Below, piece after piece: positions 43,974 through 53,311 of a stretch of 64,000 nt of DNA. Every line of letters begins with the position of its first letter. Within the stretch, counting starts at the first letter, position 1. The translations under genes were made by a program, and so were the position numbers. The notes under the pieces were generated by a model, which did no database searches, had not been told where the DNA came from, and saw only the letters and a program-made list of their open reading frames with translations. The DNA comes from an uncultured Flammeovirgaceae bacterium (GTDB lineage: Bacteria > Bacteroidota > Bacteroidia > Cytophagales > Cyclobacteriaceae). The stretch lies in the NCBI GenBank assembly GCA_937883755.1, contig CAKZYA010000024.1, positions 62,001 to 126,000 on the forward strand. Reading direction: 5' to 3'.

Positions 43974-43981
43974 TATTTTTG
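43974..43981 (+). promoter_or_regulatory. Candidate -7 promoter box of lepA
   Basis: TATTTTTG matches TAnnTTTG and lies 52 bases before the lepA ATG. Confidence 0.45.
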
Positions 43982-44033
43982 AACATTCAATGAGTAGCGG
44001 TTTTTGTCCGCTAGTTGCCGTAGAACGAGACTT

Positions 44034-45836
44034 ATGAAGAACATTCGGAATTTCTGCATCATCGCCCATATTGACCATGGAAAAAGCACGCTGGCTGATC
44101 GCCTTCTTCAGGCAACCGACTCGGTAGATGATCGGGATATGCAAGATCAGTTACTAGATAATATGGATCTGGAACGAGAGCGCGGCATTACTATTAAGAG
44201 TCACGCCATCCAGATGAATTATACTTATAGTAAGGAGGGAAAAGAAGAAGAGTACATTCTTAATCTGATTGATACCCCGGGTCATGTTGACTTTTCGTAC
44301 GAAGTATCTCGTTCTATTGCCGCTTGCGAAGGAGCATTGCTGGTGGTGGATGCGGCTCAAGGTGTAGAAGCTCAGACTATTTCTAACTTGTATCTAGCGA
44401 TTGAACACGATCTGGAAATTATTCCGGTACTCAATAAAATTGATTTGCCAGGAGCGATGGTAGAAGAGGTCAGTGATCAGATTATTGATCTGATTGGCTG
44501 CGATCGGGAGGATATTTTGCTAGCAAGTGCTAAAGAAGGGTTGGGTGTGGCTGAAATTCTGGAAGCGGTGGTAGAACGAATTGAACCACCTAAGGGTGAT
44601 GCCGAAGCTCCCTTGCAAGCGATGATTTTCGACTCAGTCTATAATTCTTTTCGGGGTGTAGAAGTTTACTTTCGGGTTTTTAACGGAAAGTTAAATAAAG
44701 GCGATCAGGTGAAATTTGTGAATACTGGTCGGACTTACAATGCTGACGAAATTGGTATTCTAAAACTGAAACAACAACCAAGCGAAACTATTGCTGCGGG
44801 TAATGTAGGCTACATTATTTCCGGAATCAAAACGGCTAGTGAGGTGAAAGTGGGAGATACGATTACCCACGTGAAAAATCCGGCTACTTCTTTAAGTGGA
44901 TTTGAGGATGTAAAACCTATGGTCTTCGCGGGAATCTATCCGGTAGAAACCTCTGATTTTGAAGAACTGCGGGCATCCATGGAAAAATTGCAGTTAAATG
45001 ATGCGGCTTTGATCTGGGAACCTGAAACATCAGCGGCACTAGGTTTTGGCTTCCGATGTGGTTTTCTGGGAATGCTACATATGGAGATTGTACAAGAGCG
45101 TCTGGAACGGGAGTTCGATATGACTGTCATTACTACCGTTCCTTCAGTGGGGTTTCATGTTTATTTATCAGATGTTGACAGCACCATGAAGCCCGTGAGT
45201 GCTCCTTCCGAGATGCCTGAACCTAACTACCTCGATCGTATTGAGGAGCCTTTTATTCGGGCGCAGATTATCACCAAGTCCCAGTTTATTGGGGGCATTA
45301 TTGAGTTGTGTATGGATAAGCGAGGAGTGATCAAAAACCAGGTGTTTCTGACCCAAGATCGTGTAGAGCTAACCTTTGAGTTACCCTTAGCTGAGATTGT
45401 CTTTGATTTCTTCGACAAGCTCAAAACCATATCCCGAGGCTATGCTTCCTTAGATTATCATCCCATTGGTTACCGAACGTCCAATATGGTGAAGTTAGAT
45501 ATTATGCTGAATGGCGACAAAGTGGATGCGCTATCTGCTATCGTTCACCGCGATAAAGCTTACGAATGGGGCAAGCGGTTGTGTGAGAAACTACGGGAGC
45601 TACTGCCGCGCCAGATGTTCGAAATTGCCATCCAGGCTGCTATCGGCCAAAAAGTCATCGCTCGGGAAACGGTAAAGGCTATGCGAAAAAATGTGATCGC
45701 TAAATGCTATGGCGGCGACATTTCCCGAAAGCGTAAACTGTTGGAAAAGCAGAAGAAGGGTAAAAAACGTATGCGCCAGGTCGGCAATGTAGAAATCCCT
45801 CAAGAAGCTTTCATGGCGGTGTTGAAGTTGGATTGA
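44034..45836 (+). CDS. lepA: Translation elongation factor 4 (LepA)
   Basis: About 600 residues from the ATG at 44034 ([12 protein letters not shown]); an in-frame ATG at 44004 would add ten residues without family support. The GTPase domain carries [10 protein letters not shown], [13 protein letters not shown], [22 protein letters not shown] and SAKEG; the EF-G-like domains follow, and the LepA-specific C-terminal domain has [27 protein letters not shown] and [35 protein letters not shown]. LepA is a GTPase that acts on ribosomes during initiation or under stress. Length is normal. It is followed by a convergent Fic gene. Confidence 0.97.
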   Translation: MKNIRNFCIIAHIDHGKSTLADRLLQATDSVDDRDMQDQLLDNMDLERERGITIKSHAIQMNYTYSKEGKEEEYILNLIDTPGHVDFSYEVSRSIAACEGALLVVDAAQGVEAQTISNLYLAIEHDLEIIPVLNKIDLPGAMVEEVSDQIIDLIGCDREDILLASAKEGLGVAEILEAVVERIEPPKGDAEAPLQAMIFDSVYNSFRGVEVYFRVFNGKLNKGDQVKFVNTGRTYNADEIGILKLKQQPSETIAAGNVGYIISGIKTASEVKVGDTITHVKNPATSLSGFEDVKPMVFAGIYPVETSDFEELRASMEKLQLNDAALIWEPETSAALGFGFRCGFLGMLHMEIVQERLEREFDMTVITTVPSVGFHVYLSDVDSTMKPVSAPSEMPEPNYLDRIEEPFIRAQIITKSQFIGGIIELCMDKRGVIKNQVFLTQDRVELTFELPLAEIVFDFFDKLKTISRGYASLDYHPIGYRTSNMVKLDIMLNGDKVDALSAIVHRDKAYEWGKRLCEKLRELLPRQMFEIAIQAAIGQKVIARETVKAMRKNVIAKCYGGDISRKRKLLEKQKKGKKRMRQVGNVEIPQEAFMAVLKLD

Positions 45837-45868
45837 TCTTGAAGATACAATACACTTCTACCTATTTC

Positions 45869-46996
45869 CTACTCACTCAAGATATTATACAGATCAATAT
45901 TAAGATAGTAGTGGTGACCCTGAATAGTCCGTTTATTTAGTACACCTAGTTCAGTGAGTTGATTAAGATAGCTGCGGGCGGTATTTTCGGCGTAAATGTT
46001 CTGACTGGTAAAATGTTTTACGGTAGAGTAGGGTTGAGTAAACAGCATCTCAATCATCTGCTCCGGTCGCTGAATTGGAGTTTGCTGACGGACAGCCTCC
46101 AAAATACTTTCCTTTGATTGTAAAATATCATTGATTTTGCGGTAGGTTAGGTTCGCTGTCGACTGTACTGCCTTCAGCATGTACAAAACCCAAGGTTGCC
46201 AGTTGCCCCGTTGAGAAACCCCGGCCAAGAGGTAATAATACTCATCTTTATGATCGATGATGTAGCGACTTAGAAACAGTATCGGGAGATCAAGCAGTCC
46301 CTTTTTAGTAAGATAGTGAATGTTGAACAGCCGCCCTGTTCGTCCGTTTCCATCCCGAAAGGGGTGAATTGCTTCAAACTGGTAGTGCCCAATTGCCATT
46401 TTTAGTAAAGGGTCGAGGGCGTACTGCTGATCGTCATTCATAAAATCCAGCAGATTACTAAGTTTTTCTTCCAGAATACCTTCGCCCCGAGGCGGGGTAT
46501 AAATCACCTGTCCAGCGTTCATGCCACTACCACCCTGCCGAATAACGATACGGGTGAAGGCCGGACGAAATCCATCTTTTGCTTCTTTCACTTCTCGGTA
46601 CATCTGAATGAAATAATCTAGGTCAAAAGCAGCCTTTTGCTCCAAGCTGTGAAACCCTTTCCACAAAGCTTCGCGATAGCGCAATACCTCTTTGGGCGCG
46701 CCGTAGGTTTCCTGTAAATCATTTTGACTAAACGCTTGGTATAGTTCATCGTCCGTAGTAAAAATATTCTCGATCTGACTAGAGGCTTTCGCTTCCTGCA
46801 AACTAATAGTATTAATCAGCAACTTCTGGTCAGGAATGGCGGCGCTACGACCGTGCAGTCGAGCCAGAGACGCTTTGGCTTCGCCTAGTTGCTCGAAAAC
46901 TTCCACGTTTCGGTAGTGCTCTTCTGGAATAGGTAGAGGCGGTAACGTGTTCCAGGGTTGGTTACGGTCAGGATTGATCCAGGCTTGGTCAGACAT
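45869..46996 (-). CDS. Fic family protein with inhibitory motif
   Basis: A 375-residue Fic protein, a class that usually transfers AMP to target proteins. The core motif HPFRDGNGRTGR (residues 211-222) is complete. An N-terminal helix holds SSQIENI (72-78), the (S/T)xxxE(G/N) inhibitory motif, so the enzyme is likely autoinhibited (class II). The fold preceding it and the C-terminal winged-helix segment (MIEMLFTQPYSTVKHFTSQ, ARSYLNQLTELGVL) match a widespread bacterial type. No antitoxin gene is adjacent, which fits the built-in inhibitory helix. It converges on lepA with a 32-base gap. Confidence 0.92.
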   Translation of the reverse strand: MSDQAWINPDRNQPWNTLPPLPIPEEHYRNVEVFEQLGEAKASLARLHGRSAAIPDQKLLINTISLQEAKASSQIENIFTTDDELYQAFSQNDLQETYGAPKEVLRYREALWKGFHSLEQKAAFDLDYFIQMYREVKEAKDGFRPAFTRIVIRQGGSGMNAGQVIYTPPRGEGILEEKLSNLLDFMNDDQQYALDPLLKMAIGHYQFEAIHPFRDGNGRTGRLFNIHYLTKKGLLDLPILFLSRYIIDHKDEYYYLLAGVSQRGNWQPWVLYMLKAVQSTANLTYRKINDILQSKESILEAVRQQTPIQRPEQMIEMLFTQPYSTVKHFTSQNIYAENTARSYLNQLTELGVLNKRTIQGHHYYLNIDLYNILSE

Positions 46997-47271
46997 TATT
47001 ATTGATATTTTTTTAATGTTTACTGTCTAATAAGACCTGTAAGTTGAGGCCTGTCTCTATATTAAACATTAAATTAATGAAAATTTGATGTTTATAGTAT
47101 TAATACGCTCAATTTTAAGGTCAAAAATTCAATAGGCATCAAATTAGGTATAAAATAATGTTTGTTGGTATATAAAAAGTGTTTATCCCTTCGTTTTGGT
47201 TTCTTTAGATAGCCTAAGCCAGAAGAGTGATTGTTTCAACGGCTTTTTTATGATGCCAGTAGTGTTATATT
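46997..47271. other. Intergenic region between Fic and folD genes
   Basis: AT-rich, with no supportable gene. Some in-frame ATGs upstream of folD lie here, but the N-terminal extension they would give is hydrophobic and unlike FolD. Confidence 0.4.
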
Positions 47272-47279
47272 TACTTTTG
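47272..47279 (+). promoter_or_regulatory. Candidate -7 promoter box of folD
   Basis: TACTTTTG matches TAnnTTTG. It lies 48 bases before the ATG at 47328 and downstream of the longer start at 47196, which supports the shorter FolD start. Confidence 0.45.
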
Positions 47280-47327
47280 CACTTCTTTCTAGAAATCCTA
47301 TCGACTACTCAGATATACTTCACGACT

Positions 47328-48209
47328 ATGACAATTATTGATGGTAAACAAACCGCTCAAAAAATTCGCCAAGAACTCACGGAACAGGTGCAGCAACTGA
47401 AAGCTGAAGGAAAAAAGGTGCCGCATCTGGCAGCCGTGCTAGTAGGCAATGATACCGCCAGTGAAACCTACGTCCGTAACAAAGTAAAAGACTGTGAACA
47501 GGTAGGCTTTGATTCTACCCTCGTTCGTCTCGACGAATCTATCTCAGAAGAAGAATTGCTGCGAGAAGTTCACAAACTCAATGATAATCCTGATGTTGAT
47601 GGCTTCATTGTACAGTTACCTTTACCTAAGCATATCAATGACGAAAAAATCACTTTCGCGATTAAAGCTGAAAAGGATGTGGACGGTTTTCATCCAATCA
47701 ATGTAGGCCGAATGGCGAAAGGCTTACTTTCTTACGTAGCAGCTACTCCTTTGGGAATAATGCAATTGTTAGAACGTTACCAGATTGAAACTGAAGGCAA
47801 GCATTGTGTAGTGATTGGCCGTAGTGATATTGTCGGTACACCCATGAGCTTACTCATGTCTCGTAAATCCAATCCGGGTAACTCAACCGTTACCATTTGC
47901 CACAGTCGAACCAAAAATATGGCAGAGATTACCCGTGAGGCAGACATTCTAATCGCAGCGATTGGAAAGGCTCACTTCGTTACTGCCGATATGGTGAAAG
48001 AAGGTGCGGTCGTTATTGATGTAGGTATTAATCGTATGGATGCTCCGGAACGTCCGCGAGGATACAAGCTAGTAGGTGACGTTCATTTTGAAGAAGTTGC
48101 TGAAAAATGTAGCTATATCACTCCCGTACCTGGTGGAGTTGGCCCCATGACCCGGGCGGCTTTACTTTATAATGCAACGTTGGCGGCTAAGAAAGAGATT
48201 TATCAATAA
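47328..48209 (+). CDS. folD: Bifunctional methylenetetrahydrofolate dehydrogenase/cyclohydrolase
   Basis: About 293 residues from the ATG at 47328 ([13 protein letters not shown]); the open frame extends 44 residues upstream with a non-family hydrophobic stretch. The enzyme interconverts 5,10-methylene-, methenyl- and 10-formyl-THF. Motifs: [25 protein letters not shown] with the catalytic Tyr/Lys, [34 protein letters not shown], the Rossmann start [18 protein letters not shown], and [14 protein letters not shown]. It sits close upstream of queE (6 bases), so they are co-transcribed. Confidence 0.96.
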   Translation: MTIIDGKQTAQKIRQELTEQVQQLKAEGKKVPHLAAVLVGNDTASETYVRNKVKDCEQVGFDSTLVRLDESISEEELLREVHKLNDNPDVDGFIVQLPLPKHINDEKITFAIKAEKDVDGFHPINVGRMAKGLLSYVAATPLGIMQLLERYQIETEGKHCVVIGRSDIVGTPMSLLMSRKSNPGNSTVTICHSRTKNMAEITREADILIAAIGKAHFVTADMVKEGAVVIDVGINRMDAPERPRGYKLVGDVHFEEVAEKCSYITPVPGGVGPMTRAALLYNATLAAKKEIYQ

Positions 48210-48214
48210 ATAGA

Positions 48215-48841
48215 GTGGAAGTATTATCCGTTAAAACCGAAGCCAGAAAACTTCCCGTCATGGAAGCCTTCTACACTTTGCAAGGCGAGGGGTTTCATCA
48301 GGGAAAAGCGGCCTATTTTATCCGGTTGGGAGGCTGTGATGTGGGTTGTCACTGGTGTGATGTGAAAGACTCCTGGGATGCCAGTCAGCACCCACAAAAG
48401 ACAGTAGGCGAAATTGTGCAAGAGGCAGTAAAGTACCCATCTCGGTTAGCAGTGATTACCGGGGGGGAACCGTTGATGTACGATTTAGCGGAACTTACTC
48501 GAGAACTCAAACAATCTGAATTTACAATTAATATCGAGACTTCAGGCGCTTATCCACTGAGTGGGAAATTGGATTGGATTTGTTTTTCGCCCAAGAAATT
48601 TAAAGCCCCCCTACCCGAAATTTACCAGCGAGCGCACGAACTAAAAATTATTATCTACAATAAAAGCGATTTCCATTGGGCCGAGCAGTTTGCTGAAAAA
48701 ATGAACCCTCAGTGCCAATTATTCTTGCAACCGGAGTGGAGCGTAGCTGAAAAAGTACTACCGCAGATAATTGAGTACGTTCAGCAAAATCCGCAGTGGC
48801 GCATCTCTTTACAAACACATAAATTTATGCATATTCCGTGA
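48215..48841 (+). CDS. queE: 7-carboxy-7-deazaguanine synthase (radical SAM)
   Basis: A 208-residue radical SAM enzyme of the queuosine/7-deazaguanine pathway. The cluster motif GGCDVGCHWCD has the CxxxCxxC spacing, and the GGEPL (ITGGEPLMYD) SAM motif, IETSGAYPL and WICFSPKKFK follow. The short length and MEAFYTLQGEGFHQGKAAYFIRLGG start match QueE. The start codon is GTG at 48215; an ATG a few residues in (before EAFYT) is possible. It is directly downstream of folD in an operon. No other queuosine gene is visible in the window. Confidence 0.92.
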   Translation: MEVLSVKTEARKLPVMEAFYTLQGEGFHQGKAAYFIRLGGCDVGCHWCDVKDSWDASQHPQKTVGEIVQEAVKYPSRLAVITGGEPLMYDLAELTRELKQSEFTINIETSGAYPLSGKLDWICFSPKKFKAPLPEIYQRAHELKIIIYNKSDFHWAEQFAEKMNPQCQLFLQPEWSVAEKVLPQIIEYVQQNPQWRISLQTHKFMHIP

Positions 48842-48930
48842 GGTAAGTTTATCTAATAAATAGTACATATTCTTTACTATTCGCTAGAGTCTAAGTTGGT
48901 ATCTTGTCCGGGTAATTAAACAAAGCCAAT

Positions 48931-49839
48931 ATGACTTCTTTTGGGATAAGAATTTTTTTGTTACTCTTAATTTCCAGTTCAGCTTCAGCCCAAATCTTTG
49001 TCGCTCGCAACTTCTTTCCAGTACCATTAGATGATACAACTAGTGAGCGTGGCTTTTTGCCTAACATCATTTTTAGTGCCGAAGGAATGCGCGGCTTCGG
49101 TTCTGCTCTAGATGAGCAAGCTTGGAACGCTAAGTATGTTGGTCTAGTAGAACTGTATCGTTTTAGTGATAAAGCGACCATTGCCGGAACACTCTCCCAC
49201 GAGCTTACTGCCAACCCTCATAATGAGATCAGCTTTCATATGCGGGGAGCTATTTGGAATGAATCTATTGCTTTTTTTCGCAAGACCAGAGTAGGAGTGC
49301 TGGAGTTTGGTGTTACCCACCACTGCCGACACGAAATTGATAATACTGTACCTTCTGACGAATCAGTTCCTGATGAAGAATATAGTCCTACTCGTAGGTT
49401 ACTCGTGATGACTGCACTTTATTCGGCTTTTAGTACTCCTAATTATACAATCGGTGAACGAATGCAATATCGCTTCTATGGTCGGCTTAATGCGTATACC
49501 TATCGAGTAGACGGTCGTCGCCCCGAATACTTCGAGGGTGATCAAAGTTGGCAGGATTTACGAGCTTCTTTACTCATCGGGGGACGATGGACTGTCAAAG
49601 TGTCTAAAGTGGTAAACACTTACGCCCGGGCTTGGGCAAACCCAATTTTCTTTGATAATGGCGATACCTGGAAGATGAATTATCGCCTAGAAACCGGGTT
49701 GGGCTTTCGGAGTAAGAAAGGTGTGCTAGAAGCCTTTGCGGCTTACGAGCAGTACTTTGATGACGCTTCCCGGCCGTATCCATTACAGTCTAATGTACTT
49801 TTTGTAGGGGTTCGAGGACGTTCTCACCTGATTTTTTAG
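48931..49839 (+). CDS. Predicted outer-membrane beta-barrel protein
   Basis: A 302-residue protein with a signal peptide (MTSFGIRIFLLLLISSSASA). The mature part is a series of amphipathic strands rich in aromatic residues (for example TIAGTLSHELT, IAFFRKTRVGVLEFGVTHHCRHE, FYGRLNAYTYRV, MNYRLETGLGF), ending in SHLIF with a terminal Phe as expected for an outer-membrane barrel. The HHCRHE cluster is unusual and might bind metal. I do not recognise the family. It is separated by about 90 bases from queE and by about 105 from the L31 gene. Confidence 0.72.
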   Translation: MTSFGIRIFLLLLISSSASAQIFVARNFFPVPLDDTTSERGFLPNIIFSAEGMRGFGSALDEQAWNAKYVGLVELYRFSDKATIAGTLSHELTANPHNEISFHMRGAIWNESIAFFRKTRVGVLEFGVTHHCRHEIDNTVPSDESVPDEEYSPTRRLLVMTALYSAFSTPNYTIGERMQYRFYGRLNAYTYRVDGRRPEYFEGDQSWQDLRASLLIGGRWTVKVSKVVNTYARAWANPIFFDNGDTWKMNYRLETGLGFRSKKGVLEAFAAYEQYFDDASRPYPLQSNVLFVGVRGRSHLIF

Positions 49840-49869
49840 AATACCCTTTTTTTGGGTTGATAAATTTTA

Positions 49870-49877
49870 TAATTTTG
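49870..49877 (+). promoter_or_regulatory. Candidate promoter of the L31 gene
   Basis: TAATTTTG matches TAnnTTTG, with TTTG at 49851-49854 as a possible -33 box 15 bases upstream, which is shorter than typical spacing. The leader would be about 60 bases. Confidence 0.45.
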
Positions 49878-49944
49878 CAATCCTTTTGAAGAAAAGAAAC
49901 TGAAATCTGTTATTCCCTGTTGGGCTTTAGAAAATCAATAGATC

Positions 49945-50190
49945 ATGAAAAAAGATATTCATCCCGATTACCGAAAAGTCGTTTTCTACGATACTTCTAG
50001 CGAGTATAAATTTGTAACCCGCTCTACTATGCAATCAGAAGAAACGATTGAGTGGGAAGACGGTAATACCTACCCATTAGTAAAAGTGGAAGTAAGTTCG
50101 GCATCTCATCCATTTTATACTGGCAAGAAGCTGTATGTGGATGCTGCCGGGCGGGTTGAGAAATTTAACCGTCGTTATAAGAAAAAGTAA
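49945..50190 (+). CDS. rpmE2: 50S ribosomal protein L31 type B
   Basis: An 81-residue ribosomal protein. The start [16 protein letters not shown] and the motif [27 protein letters not shown] are diagnostic of L31. It lacks the CxxC zinc motif of type A L31, so it is the C-minus (type B) form used by Bacteroidota generally, or under zinc limitation in other bacteria. A strong terminator follows. Confidence 0.96.
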   Translation: MKKDIHPDYRKVVFYDTSSEYKFVTRSTMQSEETIEWEDGNTYPLVKVEVSSASHPFYTGKKLYVDAAGRVEKFNRRYKKK

Positions 50191-50216
50191 CCTTCGGAAA
50201 AATCACAGTCTTTATG

Positions 50217-50248
50217 AAGTCTTCGGTAAAATTATCGGAGACTTTTTT
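50217..50248 (+). terminator. Rho-independent terminator after rpmE2
   Basis: AAGTCTTCGGTAA (50217-50229) can pair with TTATCGGAGACTT (50232-50244), 11-13 bp with two G-U wobbles and an AT-rich apex, followed by TTTT. Confidence 0.85.
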
Positions 50249-50283
50249 ATTTTTGTGGTTTTCCAGATAGAAATTATCCGCCT

Positions 50284-51471
50284 TTGCAGTTTTCAGCGAT
50301 ACACGGCCTGGCAGAAGTTAAGCAGCATCTGATACAGTCGGCAGATACTGATAAGGTAGCTCACGCCCAACTGTTTCTGGGGCCAGAAGGTGGGTCTAAT
50401 TTGGCGATGGCTTTGGCCTACGCTCAATATTTAAACTGCGAAAATCGTCAGAAAGATGGGGTTTGTGGTGATCAGTCACCAACTAATCAGCCACCCGGTA
50501 GGGAATATGCCCAACCTGATCTGCATTTTGTATTCCCGGTTTGTTCTACGAAAAAGATTACTGGAAAAGATGTAGTTAGCGATAGCTTTATTACTGAGTG
50601 GCGCACTTTTTTGGCAGAACGTCCTTACGGCTCACTAGCCGACTGGAGCGAATATCTGGGTGCTGAGAATAAGTCGTTGAATATTTCTAAAGAAGAAAGT
50701 CGCAATATCATCCGCAAATTGAGCCTGACTGCTTTTGGTGATCGCTATAAAATTGTCATTATCTGGCATCCCGAGTGTATGCATCCGGCAGCCGCTAACG
50801 GAATTCTAAAAATTCTGGAAGAACCTCCCGAGCGTACGGTGTTCATCCTCGTAGCCCACAGTACCGAGCAGCTCTTGCCCACCATTTTGTCTCGAACTCA
50901 AATCGTGCAAATTCGGGCATTTTCTGATGAAGAAATCGTTCGGATGCTGATAGCCCGTATTGATACTGGAGATAATCCAGACTTACAGCAGTTGCAGCGA
51001 ATTGCTACTTTAGCGGAGGGAAATTTTCAAAAAGCCCTTCAACTGTACGAAGAGATTGAAGATGATAGTCACCAACTCTTTCGGGATTGGATGCGACTAT
51101 GCTATCTTCAGGATTACAAAAAACTGTTACCGTTTGTTGATAAGTTTCATAAGCAGAGTAAAGAAAATCAGAAAGCCTTATTTGCTTATGGTTTAGCAAT
51201 GATCCGCGAGATGCTGGTACATCAATCAGTAGATCAATTGGTTGAAGTAGGGATAGAAGATGTTTTACAGAAGGAACGAAAGCTGGTGCGAGTGCAAGGA
51301 CAAGATCTGGAATTTGTTGTAAACTTCAGTAAAATAACGAATACTGCCACACTGGAAAAAATGCTACACTGGTTTAACGAGGCGCATATTCAGTTAGAGA
51401 GAAATGCAAATCCCAAAATTCTATTACTGGACATATCACTAAGCATTGGGCAACTAATCAAACGAAAATGA
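50284..51471 (+). CDS. holB: DNA polymerase III subunit delta'
   Basis: A 395-residue clamp-loader subunit of the AAA+ type. The N-terminus QFSAIHGLAEVKQHLIQSADTDKVAHAQLFLGPEGGSNLAMALAYAQYLNC matches delta', including the altered P-loop without Lys that makes this subunit non-catalytic. PDLHFVFPV, ESRNIIRKLSLTAFGDRYKIVIIWHPECMHPAAANGILKILEEPPERTVFILVAHSTEQLLPTILSRTQ are all family landmarks. The only start is TTG at 50284. The zinc-ribbon region is reduced to two Cys (CENRQKDGVCGD) with the others replaced. The stop overlaps hemC by 4 bases. Confidence 0.92.
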   Translation: MQFSAIHGLAEVKQHLIQSADTDKVAHAQLFLGPEGGSNLAMALAYAQYLNCENRQKDGVCGDQSPTNQPPGREYAQPDLHFVFPVCSTKKITGKDVVSDSFITEWRTFLAERPYGSLADWSEYLGAENKSLNISKEESRNIIRKLSLTAFGDRYKIVIIWHPECMHPAAANGILKILEEPPERTVFILVAHSTEQLLPTILSRTQIVQIRAFSDEEIVRMLIARIDTGDNPDLQQLQRIATLAEGNFQKALQLYEEIEDDSHQLFRDWMRLCYLQDYKKLLPFVDKFHKQSKENQKALFAYGLAMIREMLVHQSVDQLVEVGIEDVLQKERKLVRVQGQDLEFVVNFSKITNTATLEKMLHWFNEAHIQLERNANPKILLLDISLSIGQLIKRK

Positions 51472-52385
51472 GGCTGAAAATAGGAACTCGAGGTAGTAAG
51501 TTAGCTCTGTGGCAAGCGCATTACATAGCTGAAAAATTACAGGCAGGTGAAGTAGATAGCGAAATTGTGATCATTAGCACCCGAGGCGATAAACGGCAAG
51601 ATGTTACGATTGCTGAGATTGGTACGCGAGGAGTATTCACCGAGGAAATAGAAGAACAACTTCAGCAAAAAACGATTGATCTGGCGGTTCATAGTGCTAA
51701 AGACTTACAGTCTAGTTTATCTGATGACTTTGAAATTATTGCATTCACTGAGCGGGAACATACCGCTGACGTATTAGTCAGCCATCAATCCAATTTTTCT
51801 TTACAAAGCAATAGATCGTTAATAGTTGGTACTTCTTCGGTTCGGCGCCGCGCTTTGCTCAAACACTATTTCCCTCATATTGATATGGTGGAAATGCGAG
51901 GAAATCTACAAACTCGTATGGCTAAAATGGAAGCAGGGCAGTGTGATGCACTTATGCTGGCTTACGCAGGAGTGCACCGAATGCAGTACGATAAATCTAT
52001 CGTACACCAATTTCCCCTCGATCGGATGATTCCGGCGGTAGGACAAGGGAGTGTAGCAGTAGAAGTACTGACTAGTCTAAGTAGTGATAAGAAAGAGACC
52101 ATTCGGCGACTTATTAACCATGAAACTACCGAACAGCAGCTCCGAGCTGAGCGAGCGTATCTGAAAGCCTTGCGGGGTGGGTGCAGTGTTCCAGTCTTTG
52201 CTTTAGCGACTACACAAGTGGGCAACATACAATTACAAGGTGGAGTAGTGAGTTTGGATGGGAAAATATTGTTACAGGATGTAGCCATTGGCGATGAGCA
52301 GCAGCCAGAAAAAATTGGCAATACACTCGCAGAAAAGATAATATTCCAAGGTGGTAATCAAATCCTTGATTCTATTAGAGTTTGA
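51468..52385 (+). CDS. hemC: Hydroxymethylbilane synthase (porphobilinogen deaminase)
   Basis: A 305-residue enzyme of heme biosynthesis that links four porphobilinogens. Motifs: the N-terminal KIGTRGSKLALWQA, IISTRGDKRQD, FTEEIEEQLQQKTIDLAVHSAKDL (the catalytic Asp and Lys loop), GTSSVRRRALL, MRGNLQTRMAKM, IPAVGQGSVAVE and the dipyrromethane-cofactor Cys in RGGCSVPV. Its ATG overlaps the TGA of holB (ATGA). The gene downstream is a cyclophilin 44 bases away. Confidence 0.96.
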   Translation: MRLKIGTRGSKLALWQAHYIAEKLQAGEVDSEIVIISTRGDKRQDVTIAEIGTRGVFTEEIEEQLQQKTIDLAVHSAKDLQSSLSDDFEIIAFTEREHTADVLVSHQSNFSLQSNRSLIVGTSSVRRRALLKHYFPHIDMVEMRGNLQTRMAKMEAGQCDALMLAYAGVHRMQYDKSIVHQFPLDRMIPAVGQGSVAVEVLTSLSSDKKETIRRLINHETTEQQLRAERAYLKALRGGCSVPVFALATTQVGNIQLQGGVVSLDGKILLQDVAIGDEQQPEKIGNTLAEKIIFQGGNQILDSIRV

Positions 52386-52429
52386 TTACTTAGTACGATT
52401 GTTATAATAAGTTGTAAATTCAAAGCGAT

Positions 52430-53299
52430 ATGGAATATAAAATAAAGAAATTATTTTTCGTATTTAACGTAATTATGCTTTCAGGAATGGTTTTAAGCTG
52501 TTCTTCAGAAAAAGATTTTTTAGTTACTATCAGTACTCAATACGGCGACATGCAAGCTGTTTTGTACGATGCTACTCCTAAGCATAAAAAGAATTTTCTA
52601 GAGCTAGCTCAAAGTGGAAAGTACGATAGCGTGATCTTCCATCGGGTGATTGAAGACTTTATGATTCAGACGGGCGATCTAGCGACTCGTCCGGATGCCA
52701 CTGAGGAAGATGCCGTAGATTATACGATTGATGCTGAATTCGTGGATACCCTATTTCATAAAAAAGGAGCACTTGCGGCGGCTCGTCAGGGTGACCAGAC
52801 TAATCCGAAGCGGGCATCTAGTGGTAGTCAGTTCTATATTGTGCAGGGAACTGTTTTATCGAAAGAAAAATTGACTATTGACATGCGAAAGCTTAATGAT
52901 GGTGTAGGAGAGCTGCTTCAACGAGATGATTATGATAGTGTACGGGAAGAGCTTTTGGGTTTGTATAACAGTCAACAGTTTGATGCTTATACCCAGAAGC
53001 TCATGTCGCTGAAGACCGATGTAGAAGAGAAGTTAGGAATAAAAGTGGATAAGAGCTATGCTCCTGAACGATTGGAAGCTTATACTACCCGGGGGGGGAC
53101 ACCTCACTTAGACGACACTTACACTGTTTTTGGAGAAGTAATTGATGGGTTTGCAGTAATAGATTCTATAGCCGCTCAGCCTACTGGTGCAAAGACAATA
53201 GAAAAACCCAATCGGGACATTTATATGACAGTTGAGGTAAAAGAGGTATCAAAGAAAAAGATTACCCAGCAGTTTGGATACGAATTTCCGCTACAGTAA
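52430..53299 (+). CDS. Cyclophilin-type peptidyl-prolyl isomerase lipoprotein
   Basis: A 289-residue lipoprotein with a signal sequence and lipobox LSCS (Cys24). The cyclophilin domain has TQYGDMQAVLYDATPKHKKNFLELA, YDSVIFHRVIEDFMIQTGD, GALAAARQGDQTNPKRASSGSQFYIVQG and DDTYTVFGEVIDG. The active-site Arg (FHRVIEDFMIQ) is kept. A helical insertion of about 70 residues (LTIDMRKLNDGVGELLQRDDY to LGIKV) splits the domain between the FYI and VFG motifs, longer than in E. coli PpiA. It probably assists folding in the periplasm or on the outer membrane. Confidence 0.92.
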   Translation: MEYKIKKLFFVFNVIMLSGMVLSCSSEKDFLVTISTQYGDMQAVLYDATPKHKKNFLELAQSGKYDSVIFHRVIEDFMIQTGDLATRPDATEEDAVDYTIDAEFVDTLFHKKGALAAARQGDQTNPKRASSGSQFYIVQGTVLSKEKLTIDMRKLNDGVGELLQRDDYDSVREELLGLYNSQQFDAYTQKLMSLKTDVEEKLGIKVDKSYAPERLEAYTTRGGTPHLDDTYTVFGEVIDGFAVIDSIAAQPTGAKTIEKPNRDIYMTVEVKEVSKKKITQQFGYEFPLQ

Positions 53300-53311
53300 T
53301 GTTATCTATTA

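Noticed and set aside
47196-47327. N-terminal extension of FolD by 44 residues
   Set aside because: The extension is hydrophobic and unlike FolD, and a TAnnTTTG box at 47272-47279 lies inside it, so translation from 47328 is more likely.
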